From Lichina pygmaea (lineage: Eukaryota > Ascomycota > Lichinomycetes > Lichinales > Lichinaceae), in the NCBI GenBank assembly GCA_963422465.1, contig OY730169.1:4960001-5024000 (forward strand): a stretch of 64,000 nucleotides of DNA, given 5' to 3'. Below are positions 43,987-55,095 of the stretch, piece after piece. Numbering within the stretch: the first letter of the stretch is position 1; every line of letters starts with the position of its first letter. The translations under genes were made by a program, and so were the position numbers. The notes under the pieces were generated by a model. The model searched no databases, was not told where the DNA came from, and saw nothing but the letters and a program-made list of their open reading frames with translations.

Positions 43987-45572
43987 GGAAAGTGGACGTC
44001 GGTGATTGGGCTCGATGACGGTCGAGCCGCGGAGCTGGTGGCTTGGCCTGTACCTCGTACTCGTACGTACAGTACGTACCGGTATACGGTCAAGCAGATC
44101 AAGAGGTCCGGCGGCACTTGATGGCTTTTTTTTTTTCAGGCAAAAAGCTGACGGTTTGCAACAGCGCGTGAACGAGCTGACTGGCCTGAGGAAGCCTTGT
44201 AGAAAGCTCGTCCTGATGACGTACGGGTCGACTACTCCATTGGCAACAAATGTATTGATCTACGTAGGTACTGTACGTACGAACGTACAAAAGTACAGCA
44301 GTACCTTACGTACTGTACGTACATACGTATCGCGTAGCACAGCTCCGTCATCGGACTTCTCTTCGTGCGAGGTACGTAGCCGTGCTTACGGTATCAAGTT
44401 AGTCTAGGGCCAGCTATACCCCCCACCTTTTTATACCTCGACCCCCTGTTGCCCCTCCAGCGTGGTGGTGTCGTACAAAGTACGGAAGTCTGTACGTACT
44501 TCCCTCCACGGACGAGTAGTCGACTACAAGCCGTCGGTCGATGTAGGTGCGCATCAAAGAGAGCATTTGCTCGAAAACCTTGGCCTGCATGTCTTGCGTG
44601 ATCGCACGACCACCTTCGTTACGCATGTACCGCTGCTGCTAAAGGGAGCGGAGTGGGTCCAAAGCCTGTACGGACCGTCGACTCGGAGGAAGCCATCTCT
44701 ACTTTCCTGGCATTCAGATCTGGACTGATCCGTCTTGTTGCCTTCGACATCAACGACGACGTTTGCCTTCCAAGAGCTACAAAGCCGTTGGCGATACGTC
44801 GAGCAGGTCGACGAGAGTTGCTCGGGTCGACGAGCCGACCCTTTGGCGCTTGTCCGAGTCCAGGAGTCCAGGCCCTGCGTCGCTGCTGCGTCGACTGATT
44901 GTGGCATGATTGATGGATGACGACGAGAGAAAGGAGGTCATCCCTGCCGCTTGACCGCACGAGGCTCGCGCTCGGCCAGACGGGTTCGAAGGAGGGATTG
45001 TTTGTGCCAGTCTGGTCTGTTGGCAGCCGTGCCAGCCCCGTGTGGATACGTGTCCGTGGTGCGGACTCCAATCGCGCGCAGGATCGCGACGACAACTTAC
45101 CCGGCCACGCTCCGAGGGTGCCTGCAGGTGCCGTTCTTGTGCCAGACCGACACGCAGACGCTGTCGACAAGCCCGACTGGAATCGGGCAAACGGCTGAAT
45201 TGAGCTTCTTATTACTTCGGCGTCTGCGTCGACGTCGATTCGAACCGGCATCGTGATCACCTTTCACTGGCGTGCCGGTCAGATAACGGACCACACAGTC
45301 GGATTTCCACGAGAGGCAACGGACCGGATTCTCCGCCGACCCCGCGCCGAAGCGCCTACATGAAGCTGGTCGACTTGCCTCTTTCTCCCGAGCCGCTAGA
45401 GTCAACCTTGGACCCGCCAAAGAGCACCGACGTCGGCTCAGGGGACAGCGGGAACAAGACCCCCTGGCAGCAGCCCTCGCAGATGCCCTCTCACGTTTGC
45501 CGCCAGGACGACGGCGTCATACCACTTCGCGAGCAGACTCCCCCTGGCTCGTCTTCCGACCTTCCGGTCCAG
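43987..45572. other. Divergent intergenic region between URA5 and MTHFR genes
   Basis: No gene is recognised. It holds TACGTA/GTACGTAC clusters (44,063-44,085, 44,258-44,335, 44,485-44,500), a T13 run ending TTTCAG near 44,127-44,141 and a possible TATA (TTTTTATACC) near 44,430. Several overlapping ORFs on both strands (for example 44,619-45,260 minus) look like chance products of GC-rich DNA. The frame of MTHFR is open upstream to an ATG at 45,360, so the last 213 bases may be 5' UTR or an N-terminal extension. Confidence 0.6.
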
Positions 45573-47791
45573 ATGCATATCAGCGAGAAATTGGCGGCCT
45601 CCCAGAGCGCCGGGAGGCCGACCTTCTCCTTCGAGTTTTTCCCGCCAAAGACGGCGCAGGTAAGACCGCCGTGGCAGCGTCTTCCGCTTCGACGGTGCGC
45701 TGACGTCGGGCTGTCCAGGGTGTGCAAAACCTCTACGACCGTAGGCGACCCGCTCCAGACCGCAGCCGCAGCCGCAGCCGCAGCCGCAGACGTTCCCCTC
45801 GACCTTGCTTACTCGAGACCAGGAATGAACCGCATGCACGGCCTCGGTCCCGCCTTCATCGACGTCACGTGGGGCGCCGGTGGTCGTCTCTCGGACCTGA
45901 CGTGCGAGATGGTCAACGTGGCCCAGTCGGCACACGGCCTCGAGACGTGCATGCATCTGACCTGCACCGACATGGAGCGCTCCAAGGTCGACTGGGCGCT
46001 CAAGGAAGCCTATCGCGCCGGCTGCACCAACATCCTCGCCCTCCGAGGCGACCCGCCCCGGGAGAAGGAGAAGTGGACGGCGACGCAAGGTGGCTTCATG
46101 TACGCCAAGGACCTCGTGCACTACATCCGTGACCGGTACGGCAACCACTTCGACATCGGTGTGGCCGGCTACCCGGAAGGGTGTGACGACCAAGACGACC
46201 GAGTCCTCCTGATGGATCACCTCAAGGAGAAGGTCGATGCTGGCGCCACCTTCGTCGTCACCCAGATGTTCTACGACGTCGACATCTTCCTCGACTGGGT
46301 GCGACAATGCCGAAAGCGAGGCATCACCGTGCCCATCATCCCCGGCATCATGCCCATCCACACCTACGCCGCCTTCCTGCGCCGGGCCACCTGGACCAAG
46401 TGTCGCATCCCGCCGGAGTGGACCGAGGCCCTGGACCCGGTCAAGAACGACGATGCGGCCGTTCGCGAGGTCGGGAAAGTCCTGGTGGCCGAGATGTGTC
46501 GGAGGATGCTGGATGCCGGGATCTTGCATCTTCACTTGTACGTTTCTCTAGAAGCGCCCTTCCCCCCCCCCCCCCCCCCCCCTTTTTTTTTCTTCCCGGA
46601 GACCCTAACCCTAGCTGGTCTGATTCGTCCATGATCCTGCAGTTACACCATGAACCTGGCCGGAGCGACTCGCATGGTCTTGGAGGACCTCGGCCTCGTA
46701 GACCCCGCCGGCACCCCGGTCAAGCAGCCGTTGCCGTGGCGTCAGTCTCTCGGCCTCAACCGACGAGACGAGAACGTGAGACCGATCTTCTGGCGGAACC
46801 ACCACGCCTCGTACGTCAGGAGAACCCAGGACTGGGACGAGTTCCCCAACGGCCGATGGGGCGACTCCCGGTCTCCGGCCTTTGGCGAACTCGACGCCTA
46901 CGGCATCGGACTAAAGGGCACCAACGAACAGAACATCAAACTGTGGGGCGAGCCCCGGTCGGTCCTGGACGTCGGGAGCCTCTTCGTGCGCTACCTCCAG
47001 AACGACCTCGAAAGCATACCGTGGAGCGAGGCGCCGATCAGCGGCGAGGCCGACATCATCAAGTCCGAGCTCGTCGGACTCAACCGCCGCGGCCTCCTGA
47101 CGATCAACTCCCAGCCGGCGGTCGACGGCGTGCGATCGACCGACCCCGTACACGGCTGGGGTCCGCGCAACGGCTACGTCTACCAGAAGGCATACGTCGA
47201 GCTCTTCGTGCATCCGGCGCTGATCGACCGCGTCATCGAGCGCATCGGCCAGAACCCAGATCTGACCTACTACGCCGTCAACAAGAGCGGCCAGCTGCGC
47301 ACAAACGCCACGAGCGACGAGCCGAACGCAGTCACCTGGGGCGTCTTCTCGGGCAAGGAGATCATCCAACCGACCATCGTCGAGACGATCAGCTTCCTGG
47401 CCTGGAAGGACGAGGCCTACCGCCTCGGACTGGACTGGGCTCGCTGTCACGCCGCCGGCAGTCCCAGCCGTCGGCTCATCGACGGGCTCATGGAGACGTG
47501 GCACCTGATCAACATTGGTGAGCTGGCCGCGCATGCTCCGCGTCGTTCCATCCCCCTCCCGCGCGTTGGATGCCGATCTCCTAGCTGACACCGGCGGCTG
47601 CAGTCGACAATGATTTCCATCGCCAGAGGGAGATATTCAATCTCTTCCGAGACCTCGAGGCGCCAGACCTCGACCGTCCAGAGACGAAGCTGCCGAATGG
47701 AGACCCACACGACCCATCATCCACGTCTCACGGCGTCAACGGCGTCAATGGCGCCAACGGTGCCAACGGTGCCAACGGTGCGGGAAAGTAG
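45573..47791 (+). CDS. Methylenetetrahydrofolate reductase (five exons, 628 aa)
   Basis: The enzyme reduces 5,10-methylene-THF to 5-methyl-THF for methionine synthesis; yeast has MET12 and MET13, and which one this matches is not certain. Exons: 45,573-45,659, 45,719-45,740, 45,823-46,537, 46,643-47,517 and 47,604-47,791. Introns are 59, 82, 105 and 86 nt, all GT-AG, and the joined frame is exact. The start is chosen because MHISEKLAASQSAGRPTFSF matches the usual fungal N-terminus; an in-frame ATG at 45,360 would add 71 residues. The FAD barrel is residues 1 to about 300: FSFEFFPPKT with the catalytic Glu at 21, FIDVTWGAGG, GDPP, VTQMFYDVDIF and LHFYTMNLA across intron 3. The C-terminal regulatory domain follows (FWRNHHASYVRRTQDWDEFPNGRWGDSR, ITWGVFSGKEIIQPT type). 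The end has an Asn-Gly-Ala/Val repeat tail (NGVNGANGANGANGAGK), which is odd. Exon 2 is only 22 nt. Confidence 0.95.
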
Positions 47792-48539
47792 CGCCGTCAC
47801 GACCGTTTACACCTTCAGTCGTTGGTCGAGTCAGTCCATCCCGCCCGTCCTTCCTTTTCCTTCGGGCCTTATCATCGGCCTCTCCGTCACCAACTCATGG
47901 TCGACCATCACGGAAGCGCTCGGCGGACCACTTGGCACCTCTCGCTCTTTCTGATAACACTTGCTCTTCGTCTTTCCATCTTCCTTGCTTTCTGGAACAT
48001 GTGTTCGGTCACGACGACGGCGGCGACGAAGACGATGGCATGATACTCAACTTTGCCGTAGCACCAACAGCACAACGGAATTCAACTCGCCGTGTAGAAA
48101 AGAGGATGCAGGGGTTCGTTCGATGCATTCGACCAGCGCCCCTCTCAACGATTATTTCCACGCTCATACCAGCTGCCTTGTCCATACCGTCTCCCCTATT
48201 CATCCTACTTCTCCAACCTTTCCTGGACACCGTTTCCTTGCACCTCATGTTCATGATCTGCAAACATCTTTATACTTTGCACAGATCTCTATCATCATTC
48301 TCTTTACCATCCTCGTCATCCTTGTCATCATCACCATCCTCCTCAACGTCAATATCCTGTATGTTGTTCTCTTGTAGTCATTCACGAGGGAGGCACTCAG
48401 ACGGCCGCGGAGACGGGTTCCTTTCTCTCCTTTTCTTTCCTTCCCTTTCCACGTCTTCTTTCGGTGCGGAAGGAAAAGACGGAGGAGGAGGAGGAGGAGG
48501 AGGAGGAACGATCGAGAAGGGAGAACGGGAGAAGTAAAA
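47792..48539. other. Region downstream of MTHFR gene
   Basis: Probable 3' UTR and spacer. No gene is recognised. The DNA is pyrimidine-rich with TCATCA/CTCATC runs (48,290-48,360) and (GGA)n at 48,482-48,506. The ORFs at 47,932-48,537 and 48,378-48,731 are low-complexity. Confidence 0.55.
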
Positions 48540-49250
48540 CATTTCCTTTCCGACAAATACCGTTTGTAACAGGTGAAGAGCTAGAAAGAAAAAAAAGACA
48601 TTGTAGATGAGTGGGAAATCTGTAGGTGGAAGATATATGGATGGAGGATGGAATAAAGAAACGAAGAATGAACTGCATCTACCCTCAACAGTGGTGACAC
48701 CCTCTCTCTCTCTTTCTCTCTCTTCCTTCAAAGAGCCTGTCTTGGTGGGAAATAAACATTGCTCTCACTACTCAGTGGTGAGTACTATATATGTGTCTCT
48801 TGTTGTCCAATTCTCTCCCTTGGTTCTCTCTGTCTGCTTTGTGTGTAGGTGATGTACTACTATCAAGGTACACACAGCATAGTCTTTGGAGATTGCTTGC
48901 GGGCTTCTGTAATGATGTTGTTCTTGGTGAATGATTGCATCAAAGCCTATTTTCTCATCACCCTTTGTCTTCTCAATCACACAGCATATAGCATTTTCTT
49001 TGAAGATGACTGGCAGGCAGTTCTTCTTAGGAGACGAGTACCGACAGACAAGTATAAGCAAGTATACAGAAGTATTGCCAGACCAGCATGACGACACAAA
49101 CCTGTGGAGTTCCTGAACATGTTCATTGGGAGACATGTTCGTGTTGACCGGTGACAAGAATTCTTCTCCTCTTGTCTTCAGACAGAACACCCTCGAACAA
49201 TCCTGATCACGAGAGCAACCGCTGACGCTGGAGGACTGTAGTGTTCAATC
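48540..49250. other. AT-rich island between GC-rich blocks
   Basis: The base composition is markedly more AT-rich than on either side. A minus-strand frame of 140 codons (48,768-49,190) is open but matches nothing I know. It may be an old transposon remnant or a non-coding RNA region. It shares no clear sequence with the repeats of the left half. Confidence 0.4.
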
Positions 49251-50968
49251 ATACTATGGCTCGCCAGCGAAGGAAACAAGCCAACAGGCCCCCCGGCGGC
49301 CTCGCAGAAGGCAGAGAAGTCGGAGCACCGACGCTACATCTCGCAACTGTTTCGTCAATCGGAACCTGAATCCCTCTCGGGGTGGTCTTCATTTTCTCGA
49401 GGGTACCGAGTACGGTACGCATGGTACGTTCGTACTCCGTACATACGTACGTCTGAAGGCACGAATAGGTCAGAGTCGTGATAATATGCCGCACTCGACC
49501 CCCCTCTGGCGATCTGCCTGCGTTTCAGGAAAGCTCGCGTGCTGGGCCTGGAAGAGGAGAGCAGACTCTTTTGGGACCCGGACGTGCCGGACTATCTACA
49601 GTCTGTGCGTCGTGCACGGGCCAACGAAAGAAGAAGAAGAAGGTTGGGTCGTTGCTACTCAGCTGCCTCACGAGCTGTCGTCGACGCCTGGGGTCGGCGC
49701 TACCTTCACCTGTCTGACGTCCTTCGACCAGGACATGTGCTCGCCCCAATGGCATGTCAGCGGCGGCAGAGGATTGGTCGACGACGATCGTCCGCCCGGA
49801 GCTAATCGATGTAGCAGCAACAGGTCGCATCATCACTCTCTGCTCGGGGCGGGCTGTCGACCCCACCCCCGCTACTCTCGGTCCGCACGGAAAGGGTCGA
49901 GCTGCACGGTGCCCAAAAGAAACGGTGATGGAGAGTGGACCAGGTCGATGTGGCGACCGACGAACATCACCCTCATTGGCCGCCGGTGCGCCTCGCACGA
50001 GCCGGCAGCAAGCTCCGGTCGACGGGTCTTCTCCGCCCTGCGTCGGGCGCTCGACTGTTGTGCTCTGCTCAGGATTGCACGTGGATGCTACAGTACAGCC
50101 GCCGGATCGGCTCCGGCATGGAGGATGGCCTACATACGTACTACGTACGTGGAAGACGTCGGCATGGCTAGGCAGCCGGACGAGTGTCCGGGTCGGTGCG
50201 GTCGCGCCACCGTCGGCCGTTTGGCTTACGTTCTCGCCACCAGAGTCGACGTCGAACCTGGTGACACTATTTACGTACGTACTGTACGTACGTACGTAGC
50301 GGCCCGCCACACCACTTCTCCCCAGCCTCCCTGGGGTGCTGGCCGCTCTCCTACGCACGCTACGCACGCTACGCTACGCCTACAATCCGGTCCGGCTTGG
50401 AATTCAGGAGAAATTGGTCTCGCGCCACGAAAGCTACCGACATCAGAACCGAGGGCTCCTCTCGGAACGAAGTACGTACGTACGTACGAACAGCGACTGC
50501 CGTCTCAGGGCGTCGACCTTTGGCAGCCCAGACAAAAGAGGTATGAAGGTGGAGAATGGAATTTCTAGCACCCAAGGCAATGCTATCATGCCGTGGCCGG
50601 CGGCCTCGAGGTCTTCATGAGACAAGCGGTGCGTTCTCGACAGCTGCTTGCTCGCGCGACATCGTGACCGAGTACCGCGAAAGGGGGCCCTTGAGACGAA
50701 GATGGATTAATCAGCATGGATAGACGAGCCGATCCAGCAGGGGGAAGCGAGCGTGGCGAGGTCGTGCGCGCATTCTCGTCAAAGTCTATTGCGACGCAAG
50801 ACCAACATGCCGACGCCTCTACAGAGTCGCGGGAGTACTGGTACGTACGGGAGCACCTGCACACCGTAAGTAAAGATGTATCTCTACGTGCCCTCTACAG
50901 TACGGTCTGACCCTGACAAGGCCGTACGAACGTACGAGGAGTACTCGTACGGGACGCCGGCCCAGGTG

Positions 50969-50990
50969 ATTAATTAATTAATTAATTAAT
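50969..50990. repeat. (ATTA)n microsatellite
   Basis: ATTAATTA units in an otherwise GC-rich spacer. Confidence 0.95.
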
Positions 50991-51472
50991 CAGTGTACGG
51001 AGTACAGCACGAAGTACCGTATTATATATCAACCCAATAGGGACCGGCAGACCCCCACATCCACCCATCGCGCCGGAAAACATCTCCCCACGCAAGAGGC
51101 CGGGGCGCACAGAACGTCGAACCCCGCGACCGACCAAGACGAGTCGCTGTTTCGAGCTCCTCCCCCATGCTGTCGCGCCGTCGCGCCGTCGCACCGCCGA
51201 GATACGCCGTCGACGGCCGAGATTGACGGTCGAGGCCTAAGCGGCCGGTCGGAGGGCCGTTGCGCGACTCGACCGAACGCTTGCGCTCGAGTATCCACCG
51301 TCGGCGCAAAAGAGGTGCAGCTTCGAGGTGCAACTTCCCCGGATAAGCTTCTTTTTCCAGCCGCCGACGGAGAGATCGTGTCCTACGGGCCGGTGTACCA
51401 CATACTCGTACGGACCCTCCGTACTGCGGCGTACAGTACGTGCTCGGCCAACGTCGTCGTGCTCCCCACCAA

Positions 51473-51499
51473 CCCCCCCCCCCCCCCCCCCCCCCCCCC
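51473..51499. repeat. C27 homopolymer
   Basis: An uninterrupted run of 27 C, followed after one A by CCCC. It is prone to length error in sequencing. Confidence 0.95.
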
Positions 51500-52506
51500 A
51501 CCCCAAGCCCCCGGGACAGGCGCATCAGGCGCGTAGGGCCGTCGACGGCCCTACGCTTCTGAAATTTCGGTGCTGAACCCGCCTCGAACTCGTCGCTCCT
51601 TGGGTCTGTCCCCACGCTGACCCACACTTGGACGCATACAGCACACACGGACGCACGACCTACCCGCGCCGCTGGGACCGGTGTCGCGCAAGGACCTTCG
51701 GACGACGACGACCACGACCACGACCACGAGACGAACCTGACGTGCCAAGAAATCGAAGAGAGGTTCCGGCGGCCCCCTCGTCGTCTCTCTCGTGTGGGTG
51801 GCACGGAACGGATGAGAGTGTTCGAGAGACGTTGCTTGGCGTACTTGTTTCCTGCCAGACGAAACGAGGGGAAGACACCGCCCAGAGGTGACACAGAAGG
51901 TCACGACAGTTGCCGGACGGCGCCCATCACGACCCAGATACGAACCCACCTAGACGACCGGGCGGAGAAAAGCAAGGCGAGGAGACGGCGGGTCGGACGG
52001 ACATCTTGATCCCACACGCTGCCGATCACCGAGACCGTTGCGCCAACGGCTGACGGCGTTTGGCGTCTGGTCGAAGCGTCCAGGTCCCTGGGTAGCGCGC
52101 TTGAGAGATCGAAACCCCGGCGAGAGGGCGTGACAGGGTCGGCCGGGGGCTCCGGCGGTTCGGTCGGTCTCCGCTGCTCAGACCCTGCTCGACCTGACGG
52201 CTCGTTCGAGTCGCCATCCCGACCGAGACGACGACCCCGGCTTGAACGTCCGGCCGCCTGCAGGGGGCGTGTACGGGATCCTGCAACAGTCGGGCTCGCA
52301 CGACGAGTCGGCCAACAGATCCCTGCATGCCTGTCCACCGACGCCCGATGAGCTCGAAGCCGGCCCCGAGAAGAGACTGCGCGTGAAGGGGGGAGGGGGG
52401 AGGGGGATAGGTGTTGGCACGTGAGGCCGGGTCTTTCGACGCCAGCAGCGCCGGCAGCACCGGCAGCAGCGCCGCAGGCAGTTCTCCCCTGCCGACAGTC
52501 CCGGCC

Positions 52507-53040
52507 ATGGCGGTGCCCGAAGGCGACGAGAAGCTGCGCGGCCGACGCTGGGACCGCAACGGAGAGCGGCCCGACGATGAGGAGGCCGCGGCAGCCGCCG
52601 CCGAGGCCCAAGGCTCGGGCGCATCGTCGGCCGAAGATCTCGACGCCGATGGCCCGTCGCGCAAGAGGCGGCGCAGCCGAAAAGCTCTCGACAAGAAATT
52701 CCCGTGTCCGTGGGCCGAGTGCGGCAAGAGCTACTCCAGGGCCGAGCACCTCTACCGGCATCAGCTCAACCGTAAGCTCCCCCCGTCCCCCCCCCCCTGC
52801 CGCACTTGTCGCGACGACCGTCTGGGCTTGCGCTGACGGCTCCTCTCTCCCTCCCTTCCGCCCTCCCTGCAGACGCGCCGAAGCAGATCTACAAATGCGA
52901 CTTCCCCGGTTGCCCTCGCGAGTTCGTGCGCCAAGATCTGTGTCAGCGACACCAGGAGCGCCACACGGCCAAGAACCATCAACAGCCGCAGCGGACGACC
53001 AGCCTCATGCAAGGGCTCCACGGCCCCGCTGCCGCCGCTG

Positions 53041-53071
<31 letters not shown>

Positions 53072-53897
53072 TGTCGACGTCAAGCCGTCGCCGCTGGACC
53101 CGCATCCGCTGGCTCGCCGGATCGACGTGCCCGTGCCCGGGCCCGGCGCGCACGACGTCGTCGTGACGCCTGTCAAGTCCGAGCCTCCTCTCTCTCCCTA
53201 TCTCGAGCGCGATCGGACCACGACGCCGATCAAGAACGAAGCGTGCCAGTCGCCCCTCGGACCGACCCATCAGCGGGGAGGAGCGGGCACGTACCAGAGC
53301 CTGTTCGACTCCAGCGTCGCGCCCAAGTCGGCAGGCCTGCCGCGCCAACGGCGTCCGCCCGATCGGACCGGATCGGCCCCGGGAGTCGGGCTCGGACGTG
53401 CCGAAAGCGAGGCCGGCCATCGAGCCGACGACGCCGGCAGGATCGTGGACCCGTCCGTCGCGCCTCGGAGCAACCCCCGCGCGAGGGCCGGTGCCGGGTC
53501 GCGACGCGGCGCGAGCTTTGGCTCCGCCGAGGCCGGCCGGCCGCAGCTGGGGCCGGCTCCGGATGGCGTGGCCGTGTCCCGGCCGGGGCCCCATGCGCCG
53601 CCGCCGCCGCCCGTCAACACGAACAACGCCTTCACGGCAGCTTCGTCCGTTCACTCGAACTACGCCGCCGTAGCGTCGTCGGCTCGCGCCCACGTCGATC
53701 CCTCCCAGGTGACGATGACTGGTGCCTCTTACGGCGGTGGTGGCGGCGGCGGTGGACATGGTATGTACGTCAACGCGCAAGGCTTCGTGCCCCTGTCTCT
53801 ACCGCCGCCGGTGTATCCGAACATGAGCCAGGCCAACTCGTCGCGCGGCTCGGACGGCAACTTTGTCGAGTCACCGGCGACGAGTATGTCCTCGGTC

Positions 53898-53934
<37 letters not shown>

Positions 53935-54041
53935 GGGATCGGCACCACCAAAACCACAACAACCACCACCAGCATCGCCAGCACCATCAACAACAACAGC
54001 AACAGCAACAGCAACAACAACAGCAACAACAACAGCAACAA

Positions 54042-54078
<37 letters not shown>

Positions 54079-55057
54079 TGGCCGCCGTTGCCGCAGCCGC
54101 GGCCGCCTCGCACGCCGGCACGATGGCGTCAGGCGTGTCCGACGGCGTGCTCGTCGATCCCGTCGCGTACGCGCCCTCGTCATTTGGGGGCTACGGCATG
54201 ATGACCCGTTCGCCCTTCTCGATACCGGAAGCGTTCGCCGAGTGGCTCTTCGGCGACAACCAAGTGACCAACTCGCTTACGACGGGTCAGAATGTGGGCT
54301 CGGCCGGCATCTTCAACTTCGGTGGTGCTTTCGGCCCTTCGTTCCAGTCCGGCTTCGTTCCGGACGGCTTCGAGCTCGGCGGTGGCGGCTTCGACCCGCA
54401 GCTCATGGCGGCGCAGCAGCAGCAACAGCAACAGCATCCCATGGCCGTCACGAGCATCCTCGGGCCGGATCCGGTCGAGTTGCAGCTGTCGGAGTACAAG
54501 CGGCAGCAGCTGATCGAACTCATCGAAACCCGCTTCAACGAGCCGGACCCCGCCTCGGTCTCTCGACAGAAGGACGAGGTGCTCGCGGGCGATCGAGACG
54601 CGGACACGCACGTGCTCAGCCTCGCGATGATACGGACCTACATCGGCTCGTACTGGTACCATTTCCACCCGCAGCTGCCGCTGCTGCATCGACCGACCTT
54701 CGTGCCGGACGAGGCGCAGAACCTGCTCCTCATCGCCATGATCACCATCGGCGCGTCCTGCCTCGAGAAGATCCACGGGCACGCGGTGACGCAGGACAGC
54801 GCTCGCCTGGCCAGCTTCCTGGCCTTGCACCTGCGCTGGGAGATCTTCCTGAACGCGCACTTCACGCCGCCGGCGAAGCTGTGGGTCTTCCAGGCCGCCC
54901 TGCTGCTCGAGATCTACGAGAAGCTGTACAGCACTCGCACCTTCCACGAGAGGGCGCACATCCACCACGCCACCACGATCACGTTGATGCGCCGAGGCAG
55001 CTCGCTGATCGGGAAGTCGGCGCTCGACTCCCCTCCGAGCATGAAGGACGAGAAGGT

Positions 55058-55095
<38 letters not shown>

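Larger units (their letters stand above)
49251..52506. other. Long GC-rich spacer upstream of the zinc-finger regulator gene
   Basis: No gene is recognised in 3.2 kb. It holds TACGTA clusters (49,395-49,455, 50,138-50,152, 50,268-50,302, 50,470-50,490), (ATTA)n at 50,969-50,990 and a C27 run at 51,473-51,499. Long frames at 49,486-50,568 (plus) and 51,022-51,894 (minus) run through these simple repeats and have no domain, so I do not call them. The length suits the long promoters common for fungal regulators. Confidence 0.5.

Noticed and set aside
44127-44141. T-run ending in TTTCAG read as a splice acceptor of an unrecognised gene
   Set aside because: No supporting donor, exon or domain nearby.
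44619-45260. 213-codon minus-strand frame between URA5 and MTHFR
   Set aside because: No domain, odd composition, and it overlaps equally open frames on the other strand.
46603-46614. Telomere-like CCCTAACCCTAG
   Set aside because: Only two units and placed at the branch-site position of an intron; best explained by splicing, not by an interstitial telomere.
45438-47591. Long minus-strand frames and a 404-codon plus frame over the MTHFR gene
   Set aside because: Shadows; the MTHFR exons join in exact phase with conserved motifs.
49486-50568. 360-codon plus-strand frame in the spacer
   Set aside because: Passes through TACGTA clusters and has no domain or plausible codon pattern; the opposite strand is equally open.
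51022-51894. 290-codon minus-strand frame
   Set aside because: Runs through the C27 homopolymer (poly-Gly when read) and has no recognisable domain.
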